From: Lepidodermella squamata | Lineage: Eukaryota; Gastrotricha | Assembly: GCA_047495785.1 (NCBI GenBank) | Contig: JBLDXI010000015.1 | Location: forward strand, 124,001 to 188,000 | Length of the DNA: 64,000 nt | Direction of reading: 5' to 3' | Part shown: positions 1 to 9,650 of the stretch, piece after piece | Numbering within the stretch: position 1 is the stretch's first letter | Layout of the letters: each line of letters begins with the position of its first letter | Notes under the pieces: model-generated | Database searches by the model: none | The model's input: only the letters and a program-made list of their open reading frames with translations | What the model was told of the DNA's origin: nothing | Translations under genes and position numbers: made by a program

Positions 1-350
1 AATCAATCAAACCTTTAACCCCAGTCGGTCATTCAAATTTTAAAACCACCAGAAATTCCGAAAAAAATTGTTACAGAATTACATCTTGTCCTTAAAATTC
101 TCAAGCACTCTTGCAAAAAACGCAATTCTCGATAACGCAAGAAATTTCAGGTCAAAGATTTCATATTTCCTAGCTTGGCAGCGAAAATAATGCATGAACT
201 TGTCAGTTCCGAGGCATTGTTTTTAAAATCAAGTCCACAACTAAGTAAACTAAGTAATTTTTCTTACAGTGAACTTGAATACTTATCAATTTTAGTATGG
301 AAGACCATGAATTTCATATCCGAGCCTGGTAAGAATTGAGTAAAACAAAC
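1..350. other. Left edge, ATG9 intron
   Basis: This should be the start of the first ATG9 intron, since a donor GT lies at 349-350 on the minus strand. I see no second ATG9 exon here, so the rest of that gene should lie left of the window. The sequence is AT-rich and without a recognisable repeat. Confidence 0.6.
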
Positions 351-1799
351 CTTATACTGAAATAGCGATGCGAATTCGTCTCGAGTATGTCGAGAGTGCG
401 CTTTCGTCAACCACTCCGAAGGCAAATGACGATAGTGCCGCTGGACCTCCGTCAACAGCATATCTGGCGCATACACCATGTTCTCATCCGGCAGCACCGC
501 CCCGGCTATGGTCGCAATGAGACCCAGCGCAGTCATGAAAGCCAACATGCCGTCAACGCGCAGAACGTCGTTGTCAATCAGAGTTAGAACTAGCAGAACC
601 GCTAGGATGGAAGATGCGAAGAAAAGAAGGCCGCGACACGCGATTATGACCAAAGGATGAGGGGCGAATGACGCCATGTAGGACCTGGCATGGTCGTAGG
701 CCCGCGACAACCTCGCATCCAACTGATGGTCCAGTTCGTTGAACAAACGGCCGTACAACCTGCCGTAGACTGACCACCGCCTCGCCCCTAACCACGTTGG
801 ATCTTTACGGATCAGCGTTGTATAAGACAGGAACAAATACAGCATCTGCCATATGAAAATGATGGGTAGAAACAAGAGATTGATTGCGCCAAGAACTGCG
901 GCTCTCTGCCTGAGCTGCGACGCTAGTTTCTCTCGATTCTCCATCCGACGATAATCATCCCTCAAATGCCAATTCGTGTCGAACGGCGAGTAAGGGCCTC
1001 GCCAGAACAACACAATCTCCAGGCATGTCTGAAGCCCTGTTGATACGTAGTAACTCGGCCCTACGCAGGCTATGTTCAATTTGAGAGGTAACAGCGGTTC
1101 AGGACTTCGATAAACCATTGCAGCCATGTAGTTGTTGAACCGCAATATCCTTTGACAAATATCAAGTTCTGTTAACGAAGATTTGTGCACGCATAACTCG
1201 ACTTCTTGCTGCACTTGAATGATACGTGGAAGAATATCCTTATTCCAAGTCATATCAGGCAATTCAGCATCTTTGATATTCAGCACTTGGATGTAAAACC
1301 GGCCTACTTCCCAGTTCTTCGAGGCTGAATGCACAATTTTCACCAGCCAAAACAGCCAGAAGAACAGCGCAATCGTCACCGAGGCAATCCAGAAGTTAGA
1401 CGTATTCGAAATACATTGATTAAGGGGAACAACTGTATCGGGTATAGAAACTCTTGTATAATGAAACGTATAGGTCCCATTCGTGCCATTCTCGATTTGA
1501 TCCTCGATCCAGTGGAACAACTGCTCGTATTTCACGCAGTTGGACAGATACATCGAAAAGACAACAACAAACATATATTGCATTAGCTTCAGACAGTCTT
1601 CGCATAGAATCGCTAGAAAACCGTGCCGTTGATGATATCTGTAGACGCGTTTAAAAAAATCGTCTAGATCACTAATTTGAGACCATTGCCCCTTGCCGGA
1701 GCGACGCCCGGTCTCCACAAAGACCGGCGGCACATTCTCAGTGCCCAACTCATCATCAGGCGGATGCTCTGGTAAGGCCCAATATCCAGAGCGTGACAT
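351..1799 (-). CDS. ATG9: ATG9 autophagy scramblase, first exon (3' part outside window)
   Basis: ATG9 is the multispanning lipid scramblase of the autophagosome seed membrane; it moves phospholipid between leaflets while ATG2 supplies lipid. The exon encodes 483 aa. Near residues 40-75 it has the family block with DLDDFFKRVYRYHQ followed by a first membrane helix and an NCVKYEQLFHW-like stretch. Further helices lie near residues 135, 305 and 390-430. The exon ends in phase 0 after FQYK, at the point where the family continues into its last membrane segments, and the donor GTTTGT follows directly. ATG9 proteins are usually 700-900 aa, so roughly the C-terminal 40% is missing here because the window ends, not because the gene is broken. 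The start is the only in-frame ATG before the conserved block and has an upstream TTAG acceptor-like site. Its neighbour is a transposon, so the context says nothing about function. Confidence 0.92.
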
Positions 1800-2313
1800 T
1801 CATCTAATTATGTAAAAATAAGCTATATAAGTAAAAAGAGCAGTAAGTTGACAGTAGAAATCTGAAATCGAGGCAATGCATCACTCAATGACTGTGACAG
1901 ACAGCATTCACACGAAACACCAAACTGAACTTGCACCAGTTTGGGCGGAACGTAGACGAACGTAAACAGGTGCAAACAGGTGCTGAAAAACAATGCTCAC
2001 AAGGGAAATTGAGAATGAATTGAAAACGAATCATTAATGTTTACATCCCAAACTCAAAGATAAGAGGAAGAAAGTCTGCCAGATAACAAGGCTTCACCAC
2101 TCACACTTCTGGCATTCTACCAAGAACTGCCGACCTGAAAAGAAGATTTGAGGACAAAGGCCTTTTGCACTCAAATCGAACTCGTGATTTTTTGAAAACA
2201 AAATCGCCGAATATGGCAAAATAAATTTTGGTGTTATTCAAGAGTTATTTGAAAATATGATAAAATTTATTAATGTCAAAATTTATTAATTGCGAAAAGT
2301 TTTCAATGCTGAA
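1800..2313. other. Intergenic, nothing recognised
   Basis: Upstream region of ATG9 up to the target duplication of the MULE element. It holds a CAGGTGC/AAACAGGTGC repeat near 1965-1983 and AT-rich DNA. It should contain the ATG9 promoter but I see no clear TATA box. Confidence 0.5.
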
Positions 2314-2321
2314 TGCTGATG
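2314..2321. repeat. MULE target-site duplication, left copy
   Basis: TGCTGATG directly abuts the left terminal inverted repeat. The identical 8-mer abuts the right terminus at 7704-7711. A length of 8 bp is within the usual 8-11 bp range of Mutator-like elements. Confidence 0.85.
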
Positions 2322-2400
2322 GCCCTTCGTCATTCCGGTGTGCGCGATTTGCTCTGAGAGCATGCCTAAAAGCGCGCGCACATGGAGCATGCTCTGAGAG
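2322..2400 (+). repeat. Left terminal inverted repeat of the MULE
   Basis: Pairs with 7625-7703 in inverse orientation. The first 19 bases agree at 15 positions; then CGATTTG, TCTGAGAGCA, a GCGCGCA block and a GAGC(A/T)TGCTCT block recur in the same order with short differences. Confidence 0.8.
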
Positions 2401-2492
2401 CTGTTGCTCTGAGGGTGCGTGCTCTTAGAGCATGCTCTCAGGGCACGACTAATTCCACGCATAAAGATGCTCTTAGAGCGCGCTCTAAGAGC
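2351..2492. repeat. Subterminal palindrome array, left
   Basis: Several copies and near copies of the 11-bp palindrome GCTCTGAGAGC, including the variants GCTCTTAGAGC and GCTCTAAGAGC, are packed into about 140 bp. Clustered subterminal motifs of this kind are often transposase binding sites in DNA transposons. That role is inferred here. Confidence 0.8.
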
Positions 2493-2889
2493 AAGTAAGC
2501 CATTTTAACATTTACAGTGTCTGCGCGTCCCATTAATTTTCCATGTCAAACTGATTGCCTAATTATAATATGCTTATTTTAGGCCAAATTTTAGGAAGGG
2601 CTTTTTCATTTAACTTTGGCTCAAATTTGCGACAATGTACTATTGCGCCATCGACGTTTATTATAAGCATGCACTGAATAGTTACAATTCTAATAATCAA
2701 ATTCCGCGCGAAAGGCGAGCGCGCCGTCACGTTAGTCACTTTCGCCGTCGCAACGAGGCAACAATCAGTTGTGTGGTTAAAGGAGCTCATAGCACATATT
2801 CCCACATTTTACTTGGAACTATACGTGCTGGACCTGGTCGTTTTTCCTAACGAATTACTTATTCCATATTTTCTAGACTTGTTAAAAGC

Positions 2890-5634
2890 ATGAGCAATAA
2901 ACCAATGCCGACCGAGGAGAAGAAGCCGAATGTCAATCCACGTGTTATTCGAGAGGCCACCGAGGAGGCGAAGCGGCTGGTCTCGAAGCACGTGAAGAAA
3001 ACGGAACGGCTTGTCGAGTGCCGCGTAGTCGACTCCGATCTAGAGACTTTCCACAAGTCTCATGAAGCCGAGACGGAGCAGAATGCCGGATACACTATTA
3101 GCAAATTTGCAAAGCGCGATCTGAAATACGAGTCTGAAAAACTCATTCAGATAACCAAACGGTATTTAATGTTATATTTACTCCTTATAGCTCACTATTC
3201 TTGTCTATTTTAGTTGTATCGCTTCTGGCTATGAAGCCGGTGCGACCAATGTGCGAACTCAATATAAATGCCCTAAGTATATCCGTTACCATCTCACGGT
3301 ATACTGTGGAGTTAGGGTGGTTTCGATTGTTGAGTCGATCGCCGATCACAATGGTCATCCTCGTGCCGACGAGATGATGCGCTTTTACAAGCACTCTGGC
3401 GAATTGCAGAAGCAAATGGACGACATGCTTGCTTCAAGTAATGAGTTAACCTCGATGTCATATTTCAATAATCTGTTTCATTATTATTAGACGATGCGAA
3501 TTTGATCAAATCGCTGTCAACTAGAACGAAGCGCGCTGCAGTAGTGAAAGCTCCGGCTCCTTCGTTGGACAGCGATGCGGATCCTATTTGCCGTGATCGC
3601 AGACATGTTGCAGACGCAAAAGATTTTGTCAATCGGCAGCGGATCATTCGCCTTCGTGACCGCATTATTTACCACAATTTTGATCCCATCTCGGTTGGCA
3701 AAATGGTGGAAGAGTATCGGCACGAATTCGTCCTTTACGATGCTCCAACCTCGACCTCGCCTTTCAGATTGGTGCTGATGACAGAATGGCAGCAAGCGCT
3801 CATCCGTACTGATGCAATTCATGACATTCTGTTTGTAGACTCCACTTACAGCAATGTCACCCACCTGGGGTACGGTTTCTACACCGTCATGGCGATCTCC
3901 TCTCGCTACGACAAAGCTGTCCCTATCGCCTTTTTCGCCATCCAAAAGGACGACGCTGAAAATTTGAAGAAGTGCTTCGAGGCCTTCAAGATGACGTGTG
4001 ACCGCGTCTCCGAAAACCGGTTCCTTCCGCGGTAGATGAATTATAAAATCTCGCTATTTTGTTTACCTTTTTCCGATTTGTAGTTGTTTCATGATTGACA
4101 AAGATCGCAAATCAATCGATGCGATTGCAACGGTTTATGAAAACCTCGACCAGCCGAGCTTGCAACCAGCAATAATGATTTGCTGGTTCCATGTGCTCCA
4201 AGCGTTTCATCGGTACCTGAGTTCAGAAGAATCAGGGTGCCATGATTCGTCTGATGTGTCAACGGCTGTGCGAACCCGCGTGATTGATCTTGTGAGGCAG
4301 TTGAAGGCGGCTAAAACTGTGAGTTCACTCGTTCATTCAATTCATTCAACATTGATCTCTTTTCAACATTGATTTTTAGGAATCCGAGTTCCAGGCAATC
4401 TGGAACAAGAGGAAAGGGCAGTTCATGAAGCCGCTGCATGATTATCTGTGGACGTACTGGGTCAAACCCGAGATCGCAGTTATGTGGGCTGATTACGACC
4501 AGAAAAATTACAGCTTTCATCAAAGAACAAACAACATCGCTGAAAACTTTTTCTGGTAATTTTCATTATTATTATTTTATTGTTATTTTATTATTTTTAT
4601 AATATCGTAGGTTGTTAAAATGGTCCTATTTAAAAGGTAAGTCGAATCGTCGGGTTGACACCCTGTTCCACATCGTCCGAACGGTAATCATGCCAGCCTA
4701 TCGCCATCTATTTTGTCTCATGTTCGAAAATCGAAAAGTCGACCGGCTCAAAGTCACCGACTCTATGGCTGCTGATAAGCAGCTAAAAGTCCAAAACTTT
4801 TCGAAAGAATATGTGAAGTGGCTGGAATGCGGAATAGTCCATGTTGCCTCATTTACCGACCCCAAACATGTCTGGTATAAGGTATTTGAACAGTACAATT
4901 TTTTGGCCAATCTTTCATTTGATGTTTTCATTGCGTTATAGGTCAACGTCGTCGACAAAACTTGCCAATGCGAACGCAGCGGCAATGGCGTTGTCTGCAA
5001 GCATGTGCGTTACCTTGAAAAGGTAGATGGACAGAAAGTTGCGGAGCAGCAGCAACAACTCGCAGCACGTATTATTAATGAAAACTTGGTCGTGTTGTCA
5101 TCTAATGCTGAGCGGCGCGTGCTCCAAGTCACGTCGCCTGTCTCTAATACGACAGGAAACGTCGATCTAGTGACATTTCGTTGCTCTTGCTTTGCGGCCA
5201 GCTACAAACGTCACGAATGCGTTTGTGTCTCCGTCGCCCGGCTGTTGTATCCAGAAAACGCACCCCCGGAGCCGGAGATTACTGCCGTGTTCGTGTCAAA
5301 TCGCGCGCCATGCACTGACCGCGCTATCAAACCGCTGCATAAATGGCGGCGGAAGAAGCCGACTCGTCAGCCTGAGTATACCTGTGGAGAAGTTTTCACG
5401 CACTTCAAATTGGCGGCTGGTAAACGCCGGGCCCAGCGTCATTCGATTTCTCAGAAACTTGCCAAATTGACCCGGCCTAATTTGACGATGGTGGTGGATG
5501 GCGAATCGGCCAAAATGGTTGAAACTGTTTTCGTCGCCCCGATTCTTTCAAAAGCTGTGAAAAGATCAGCAACCGCCGATGACACCGATGACACCGATGC
5601 CCCCTCTACATCAAAGAGAGCGAAGAAAAACTAA
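2890..5634 (+). CDS. MULE transposase with SWIM zinc finger, 7 exons, 803 aa
   Basis: Cuts and rejoins the surrounding element through its terminal repeats. Proposed exons: 2890-3161, 3214-3437, 3491-4031, 4084-4318, 4380-4555, 4611-4881 and 4942-5634. All six introns are GT-AG and 50-62 bp, and the spliced length is exactly 804 codons with one terminal stop. The core is seen in three blocks: a DDE-type stretch with ILFVDSTYSNVTHLGYGFY (exon 3), FMIDKDRKSIDAI followed by ICWFHVLQAFHRYL (exon 4), and QRTNNIAENFFWLLK across the exon 5/6 join. A SWIM motif CQC-x(8)-CKH follows at the start of exon 7. A second Cys-rich stretch with CSCFAASYKRHECVCV comes later, and the tail is basic. The start has a TTTTCTAG acceptor-like site 14 bp upstream. 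No stop or frameshift was found, so the protein may be functional; a domesticated copy is unlikely because termini and target duplication are still present. Confidence 0.87.
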
Positions 5635-6247
5635 CTCGATTTTTTTATACAATTTGCTGAATTTTTTCGTTTCGCTCAAGAATTGATTGATTGCTCAAGA
5701 ATAAATATTATGGCTTATCTCTAGAACAAGCGTTGTCTTTTTCCTCTTATTTTTGCATTTTTTTACGAATTTTATTGCCGCTTCCTGTTTCCTGTTTTAT
5801 TGCCAGCATCCGGTTATTATCTTCATCCTATTCATCCGTAGTTATATCCTACTTCCGGTCTCAGGTAGAAATGACACTTCCTGTATCCGGTCATCATCAA
5901 ACAAATGAGGTAATGATTAGGTGGTGAGCCACTCATAGAGCTGTTATAAATGCTCGATGGGTTAACACACAAGCCGCACAACTTTCCAGGGTCCGATCCA
6001 GGTACATCTAGGGTGCGCGCATCTTAGCTGACATGTGCGTGCACACGCGCGCGGCCGTCTTTATACGTGCTGTGCGCTCTCTTTAGGTGCGCACCGACAA
6101 GGCGGAAACCGCTATCGGTATTTTAGACAGGTGGTCTAACAGGTGTCGTGGATAGAATGAGACAGAAACGAGACAAACGTCAAAACTTCGATATTTACTT
6201 TGATAAAGCAACTAATTTTCGTTTAAAGTATCATCATCATCATCATC
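5635..6247. other. MULE spacer between the two ORFs
   Basis: Non-coding part of the transposon. It holds CTTCCTGT/CTTCCGGT pyrimidine-rich repeats near 5780-5900, a GC-rich stretch with GTGCGTGCACACGCGCG near 6030-6050, and ends in an ATC microsatellite (6230-6249). The promoter of the second ORF probably lies here. Confidence 0.55.
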
Positions 6248-6249
6248 AT
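6230..6249 (+). repeat. (ATC)n microsatellite
   Basis: About six ATC units run directly into the start codon of the second MULE ORF, which begins CATCATGG. Confidence 0.85.
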
Positions 6250-7234
6250 GGTTGTTGTTAAGCAATCAGATCGGCCGGATATTTCTGAAGTGCTGCACCT
6301 GGTGAGGAAGAATCCTGGTTGGCGGAAGGTGACTAACTTCACTCGTCATGGCAACAGCGCTGCGGTCGCTACGGTGAAGAAGCGGGTAATCGACGACTAC
6401 GCGGCAGATCCAAGATCTAGCTCTGTCCAGGTTGCTGAACTTCGTGACTTGCTAGATTCAGTGAAAGACAACGCTGAGCCGGCTCATCGCGAGCATGATT
6501 CTGCCATCGAACTGGCAAGCGTGCCAAAAGAACAACTCAGCCGGCTGTACTCGGCAGTCAAATATCAAATGTCCAACCATGGGACAAAGGTTCCGGCGTC
6601 ACAGTTGGGCTGCGGTGATTTAAGCCAAGCTTGCATCGACGATTGGTTCGCCAGTTTGCACGTAGTCTGTGAAACGATGAAACACATCTACAGCAGCGGT
6701 CGTCTGGCTGAAAACCTTCGCGATGGTTTGTCGCAGATTGTTGATGGGTTCGAGTCCCTCGTAACGAGTACTTTCGAAAACGTCACTATCGATTGGGCTA
6801 GGTGCGACCGGAGAATAGCGGCTGGCATTTCGGCGTTTGATGCCGCGACTGATGGCTTAAAAATCGGCGACCCGCAAGAAGAATCGACGCGTGATAGCAT
6901 CGTTTCAGTTAGTTCCGCGAAATCGTCTGTTAATCGATCTTCTTCGTCCGTCGAAGTTCCAACTCAACGCCTTCAACATTGTATAATTAAAGAGTTACCT
7001 GACGGTTTGTGGTCTTGTTTCTACGATAGCGCCTCCCCTTCCCACAGCAGCATAATTTCGTTCATTCAGAGTGCGAGAATAATTGAAACTCCACTGCATT
7101 TGTTATCCGACTTCCTTCTGCAAAATTCAGTAGCTCGATGTGACTTTATAATAGTGCGCAATAATTTGAATTCCTTCCATCAGCAGTCTCAAGGTTTTGT
7201 TAGCTCTAGCAGCGGAACATTAATGTCCATGTAA
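6248..7234 (+). CDS. Second ORF of the MULE, function unknown, 328 aa
   Basis: An uninterrupted single-exon ORF inside the transposon, on the same strand as the transposase and ending about 250 bp before the right palindrome array. I do not recognise the family. Residues 10-50 are basic (VRKNPGWRKV, VKKRVIDDY). The middle, about residues 90-200, looks helical, with regularly spaced hydrophobics and the block SQACIDDWFASLHVVCETM. Residues 215-240 are Ser-rich. The C-terminal third is hydrophobic and Ser/His-rich, without a clear domain. Plant Mutator carries a second gene (mudrB) besides its transposase, so a two-gene MULE has precedent, but no relation to mudrB is visible. It could instead be a captured host exon. 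The ATG is the first in frame. Confidence 0.6.
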   Translation: MVVVKQSDRPDISEVLHLVRKNPGWRKVTNFTRHGNSAAVATVKKRVIDDYAADPRSSSVQVAELRDLLDSVKDNAEPAHREHDSAIELASVPKEQLSRLYSAVKYQMSNHGTKVPASQLGCGDLSQACIDDWFASLHVVCETMKHIYSSGRLAENLRDGLSQIVDGFESLVTSTFENVTIDWARCDRRIAAGISAFDAATDGLKIGDPQEESTRDSIVSVSSAKSSVNRSSSSVEVPTQRLQHCIIKELPDGLWSCFYDSASPSHSSIISFIQSARIIETPLHLLSDFLLQNSVARCDFIIVRNNLNSFHQQSQGFVSSSSGTLMSM

Positions 7235-7480
7235 ATAATAGCAATAAAAGGATAATCATTGATAATCGTTCACGAGGCAAACTGACTGCTCACAATGAAA
7301 AAGGAATGAAAAAGGAACGCAGAGCTGAAAATAAGGGAGCATGAAGTTGCGATAAAAATATTTCAAGATATAATTACAGCAATTATTAAACATACTAAAA
7401 GGTGTATTTATAAATAATAATATAAATGCTGATCCGAGCTAATATAAATGCGAACCCAAGGACTCAGTGTTGAAGCTCTT
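7235..7480. other. MULE 3' spacer
   Basis: AT-rich sequence between the second ORF and the right palindrome array. An AATAAA-like signal (GCAATAAAAGG) near 7240 could serve the second ORF. Confidence 0.5.
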
Positions 7481-7674
7481 GCTCTGAGAGCGCGGGTCCT
7501 GAGGGCACAATTTCACTCGGCTGGGCGCAGTGCTCTGAGAGCATGCTCTTAGAGCTAAATTTCATTCGTTCATGGGTAGTGCTCTGAGAGCATGCTCTGA
7601 GAGCTGGCGCTCTGAGGGCGCGCGCTCTAAGAGCAAGCTCTGTATGCGCGCACATTTCACCGTGCTCTCAGATC
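7481..7674. repeat. Subterminal palindrome array, right
   Basis: At least six copies of GCTCTGAGAGC or one-base variants, several arranged head to head as GCTCTGAGAGCATGCTCTTAGAGC-type pairs. It mirrors the left array of the same element. Confidence 0.82.
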
Positions 7675-7703
7675 AAATCGTCCCCACCGGAATCTCGCAC
7701 GGC
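7625..7703 (-). repeat. Right terminal inverted repeat of the MULE
   Basis: Inverse partner of 2322-2400. Its outer end reads CACCGGAATCTCGCACGGC on the plus strand. Confidence 0.8.
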
Positions 7704-7711
7704 TGCTGATG
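7704..7711. repeat. MULE target-site duplication, right copy
   Basis: TGCTGATG, identical to the left copy at 2314-2321, immediately outside the right terminus. Confidence 0.85.
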
Positions 7712-7857
7712 CGCTAATGACGCGACATAACAGCAATTCGACCCCAACTGGTTCAGACAACATTTGAAGTTGAGCAATAATATTCTGTCAAACTGATAAA
7801 ACGGCTTTACGCTTGATATGTCGTCACTCATCTTCTTATCAACGAGCAAATATATAA

Positions 7858-8972
7858 ATAATAATAGTTTTATTTAGCCTCTCCCAGACTGCGCGTCATT
7901 ATACCGTTTCCGGTTTTGAAGAGGGCGAAGGCAGGCAAAGATTTAAAATTAATCCTTACCCACCCCCACAGTTGAAGATTCTGCTTTTTCCGAAAAATTC
8001 ATAATTATCAATCGAGTTAACAATCATGCGCCATTCATCTTTTTCAAAGGATGCGAGTTCAGCTAATTGTAAATCAGGAATAGTTTTAGTTTCAAATTTA
8101 TTTTCGCCGGGTTTTTTCTTATCACCTTTTTTCTTAGTAACCTTATCCTTTTTGTCTTTCTTAATGTTAGATTTTTTTTTCCGGCGTATTTCCTTAGTGA
8201 GTCCTACTTTAATCAAACTCCTATGCACTCCGTTAATCCACCTGGTCCGGGGTCTTCCTCTGGGTGCAAACCACCCGAACGGGGGCATCCAGGTATAAAT
8301 TTTATTTATTAGACCTTTTTCATCGTAATCACGTGATCTAACAATGTGTCCTAAATATCTTAAGCGTTGTTTTTCGACGATCCGACTCACTTCAATGAGC
8401 CCTCCGCACAGAGCCAGCCTTATATCGATATTTGGAATGTAGTCCATTAGGTGGACACCTACTATAGATCGAAGCCATCGATACTCTATTGTATTTAGCC
8501 TATTTTCTTGGACTAACGAGATGTTCCAGGATTCACAGGCGTAGATGATGGTAGGTATTATCACGCAAGTTAGGACCTTTAATTTTGTTGATATGGCGAC
8601 CTGATTCTTATTGCACATAAACTTATTCATTGCTCCGAATACACTACCAGCCTTAGAAATCCTATAATTTAGTTCCTCGTCAATTTTGCCATCGCTGGTT
8701 ATAATACTGCCTAAATATTTGAATTTGGTAACTTTTTCAAGTTTTTTACCATTTAGTTCTAATTCGTATTTGCAGGTTGCTGCCTCGTCCTTAGTGATAA
8801 TCATATATTGGGTTTTAGCAACGTTAATTTTTAGTCCTAATTCGGTGCATGCTAAGTCAAATATTTTTAGCAACCGTGAGATTTCGTCATGATTCATGCC
8901 CAATAGAGTTCCGTCGTCCGCGAATGCAAGCGTTATCAACGAGCAAGCGCAATCAATCCAAGGGCGGCCTCC
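7858..8972 (-). mobile_element. RTE-like non-LTR retrotransposon, 5'-truncated copy 1
   Basis: The minus strand encodes the end of a reverse transcriptase, from the catalytic LAFADDGTLL motif (near 8905-8935) through the thumb region (LGLKINVAKTQ, FKYLGSIITSDG, YACESWN, LRYLGHIVRSRD, WFAPRGRPRTRW) to a Lys-rich tail ending FFGKSRIFNCGGG at the stop near 7956. A short 3' UTR with TTGCCTGCCTTCGCCCTC follows and ends in an ATT-rich simple repeat, as RTE-type elements do. No endonuclease or N-terminal RT part is present, so this is a dead 5'-truncated copy. Two relatives lie in the window (34.3-34.6 kb and 61.3-62.4 kb). Clade assignment to RTE is from memory of motif style and is tentative. Confidence 0.82.
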
Positions 8973-8977
8973 AAAGC

Positions 8978-9015
8978 CAGCGCTTCTCAAACTGGTCGTT
9001 GGCGGGCCCTTGGAC
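8978..9015 (+). repeat. hAT-like terminus, one end only
   Basis: CAGCGCTTCTCAAACTGG followed by a GGCGGGCCC stretch resembles the terminal repeat of hAT elements (CAGxGxTTCTCAAxCT). It begins exactly where similarity to the LINE stops. I found no matching inverse end nearby, so this may be a deleted or partial element. Confidence 0.35.
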
Positions 9016-9486
9016 CTTTTTCCGTATGGGTTGCCGAGTAGTTGCAGCCGAGGGTCGCGGCGGTCGCCTGATGATTTTCGTAGAAAATTGCATTTGATTT
9101 CATAGAACTGGAAATTTGCGAAGATTTGGTTCATTTTTGGTTGCATTTCCATCAAAATCTTCAAAAATCGCGCTCCCACTTTGTTTGACGGAAAACCGGC
9201 ATAAAATTCGGTTAAGAACCCGGTTCATGGAAAGGTTGGAGATATTTCAGGAAAAACGGATGTTAATTTAGCATTTAGCGATACTTATTTTATAGCTTGA
9301 ACATCTCGGATTTCGGAGTTCGGAATTTTAGCATATTTCCCAACACTGAAAAACGCAAATTATTGTAACTGAAAAACGATAAAAATGAAGAAAAATTCCA
9401 GGGGTCGCAGCTCGATAAGTGTTGTCGATTTTGGTGTCGCCAAGGGTTAGGTGTTTAGAAGCTCTGTCCTAAGCGCTTGGAAATTG

Positions 9487-9650
9487 AGAGTTGAGAGCGT
9501 TTGAGACGTGACAAGCGATTTCGGCCCTATATATCTGTCTTCACAGTCGTTTGAAGAGGCAACAGCTGACGCACAACACCCAATTTTCAAATGACTGCGA
9601 ATATAGAGATAGGGCCAAAATCGATTGTCACTTGCCACTTCTCACTTCTC
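9487..9650. repeat. Imperfect inverted repeat (foldback/MITE-like)
   Basis: An arm of about 65 bp (9487-9555) recurs in inverse orientation at 9586-9650, with roughly four of five bases matching. Shared blocks are TTCAAA(C/T)GACTG, AGGGCC(G/A)AAATCG and TTGTCAC. The 30-bp loop has no coding content. No clear target duplication was found. Confidence 0.7.

Larger units (their letters stand above)
2322..7703 (+). mobile_element. Complete MULE-type DNA transposon, 5.4 kb, two ORFs
   Basis: The outermost 19 bases, GCCCTTCGTCATTCCGGTG on the left and the reverse complement GCCGTGCGAGATTCCGGTG on the right, match at 15 of 19 positions. Similarity continues inwards through CGATTTG and the first CTCTGAGAGCA palindrome. 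An exact 8-bp duplication TGCTGATG flanks the element. Inside are an intact intron-containing transposase with MULE core and SWIM zinc finger, and a second ORF. Subterminal arrays of an 11-bp palindrome lie at both ends. Together these say the element arrived as a unit and is structurally complete. The superfamily rests on the transposase motifs and the duplication length; the animal lineage of MULEs it belongs to is not decided. Confidence 0.88.

Noticed and set aside
2351-2492. Possible CRISPR-like array of short palindromic repeats
   Set aside because: Repeats are irregularly spaced, vary by one or two bases, and mirror a second array at the other end of a eukaryotic DNA transposon.
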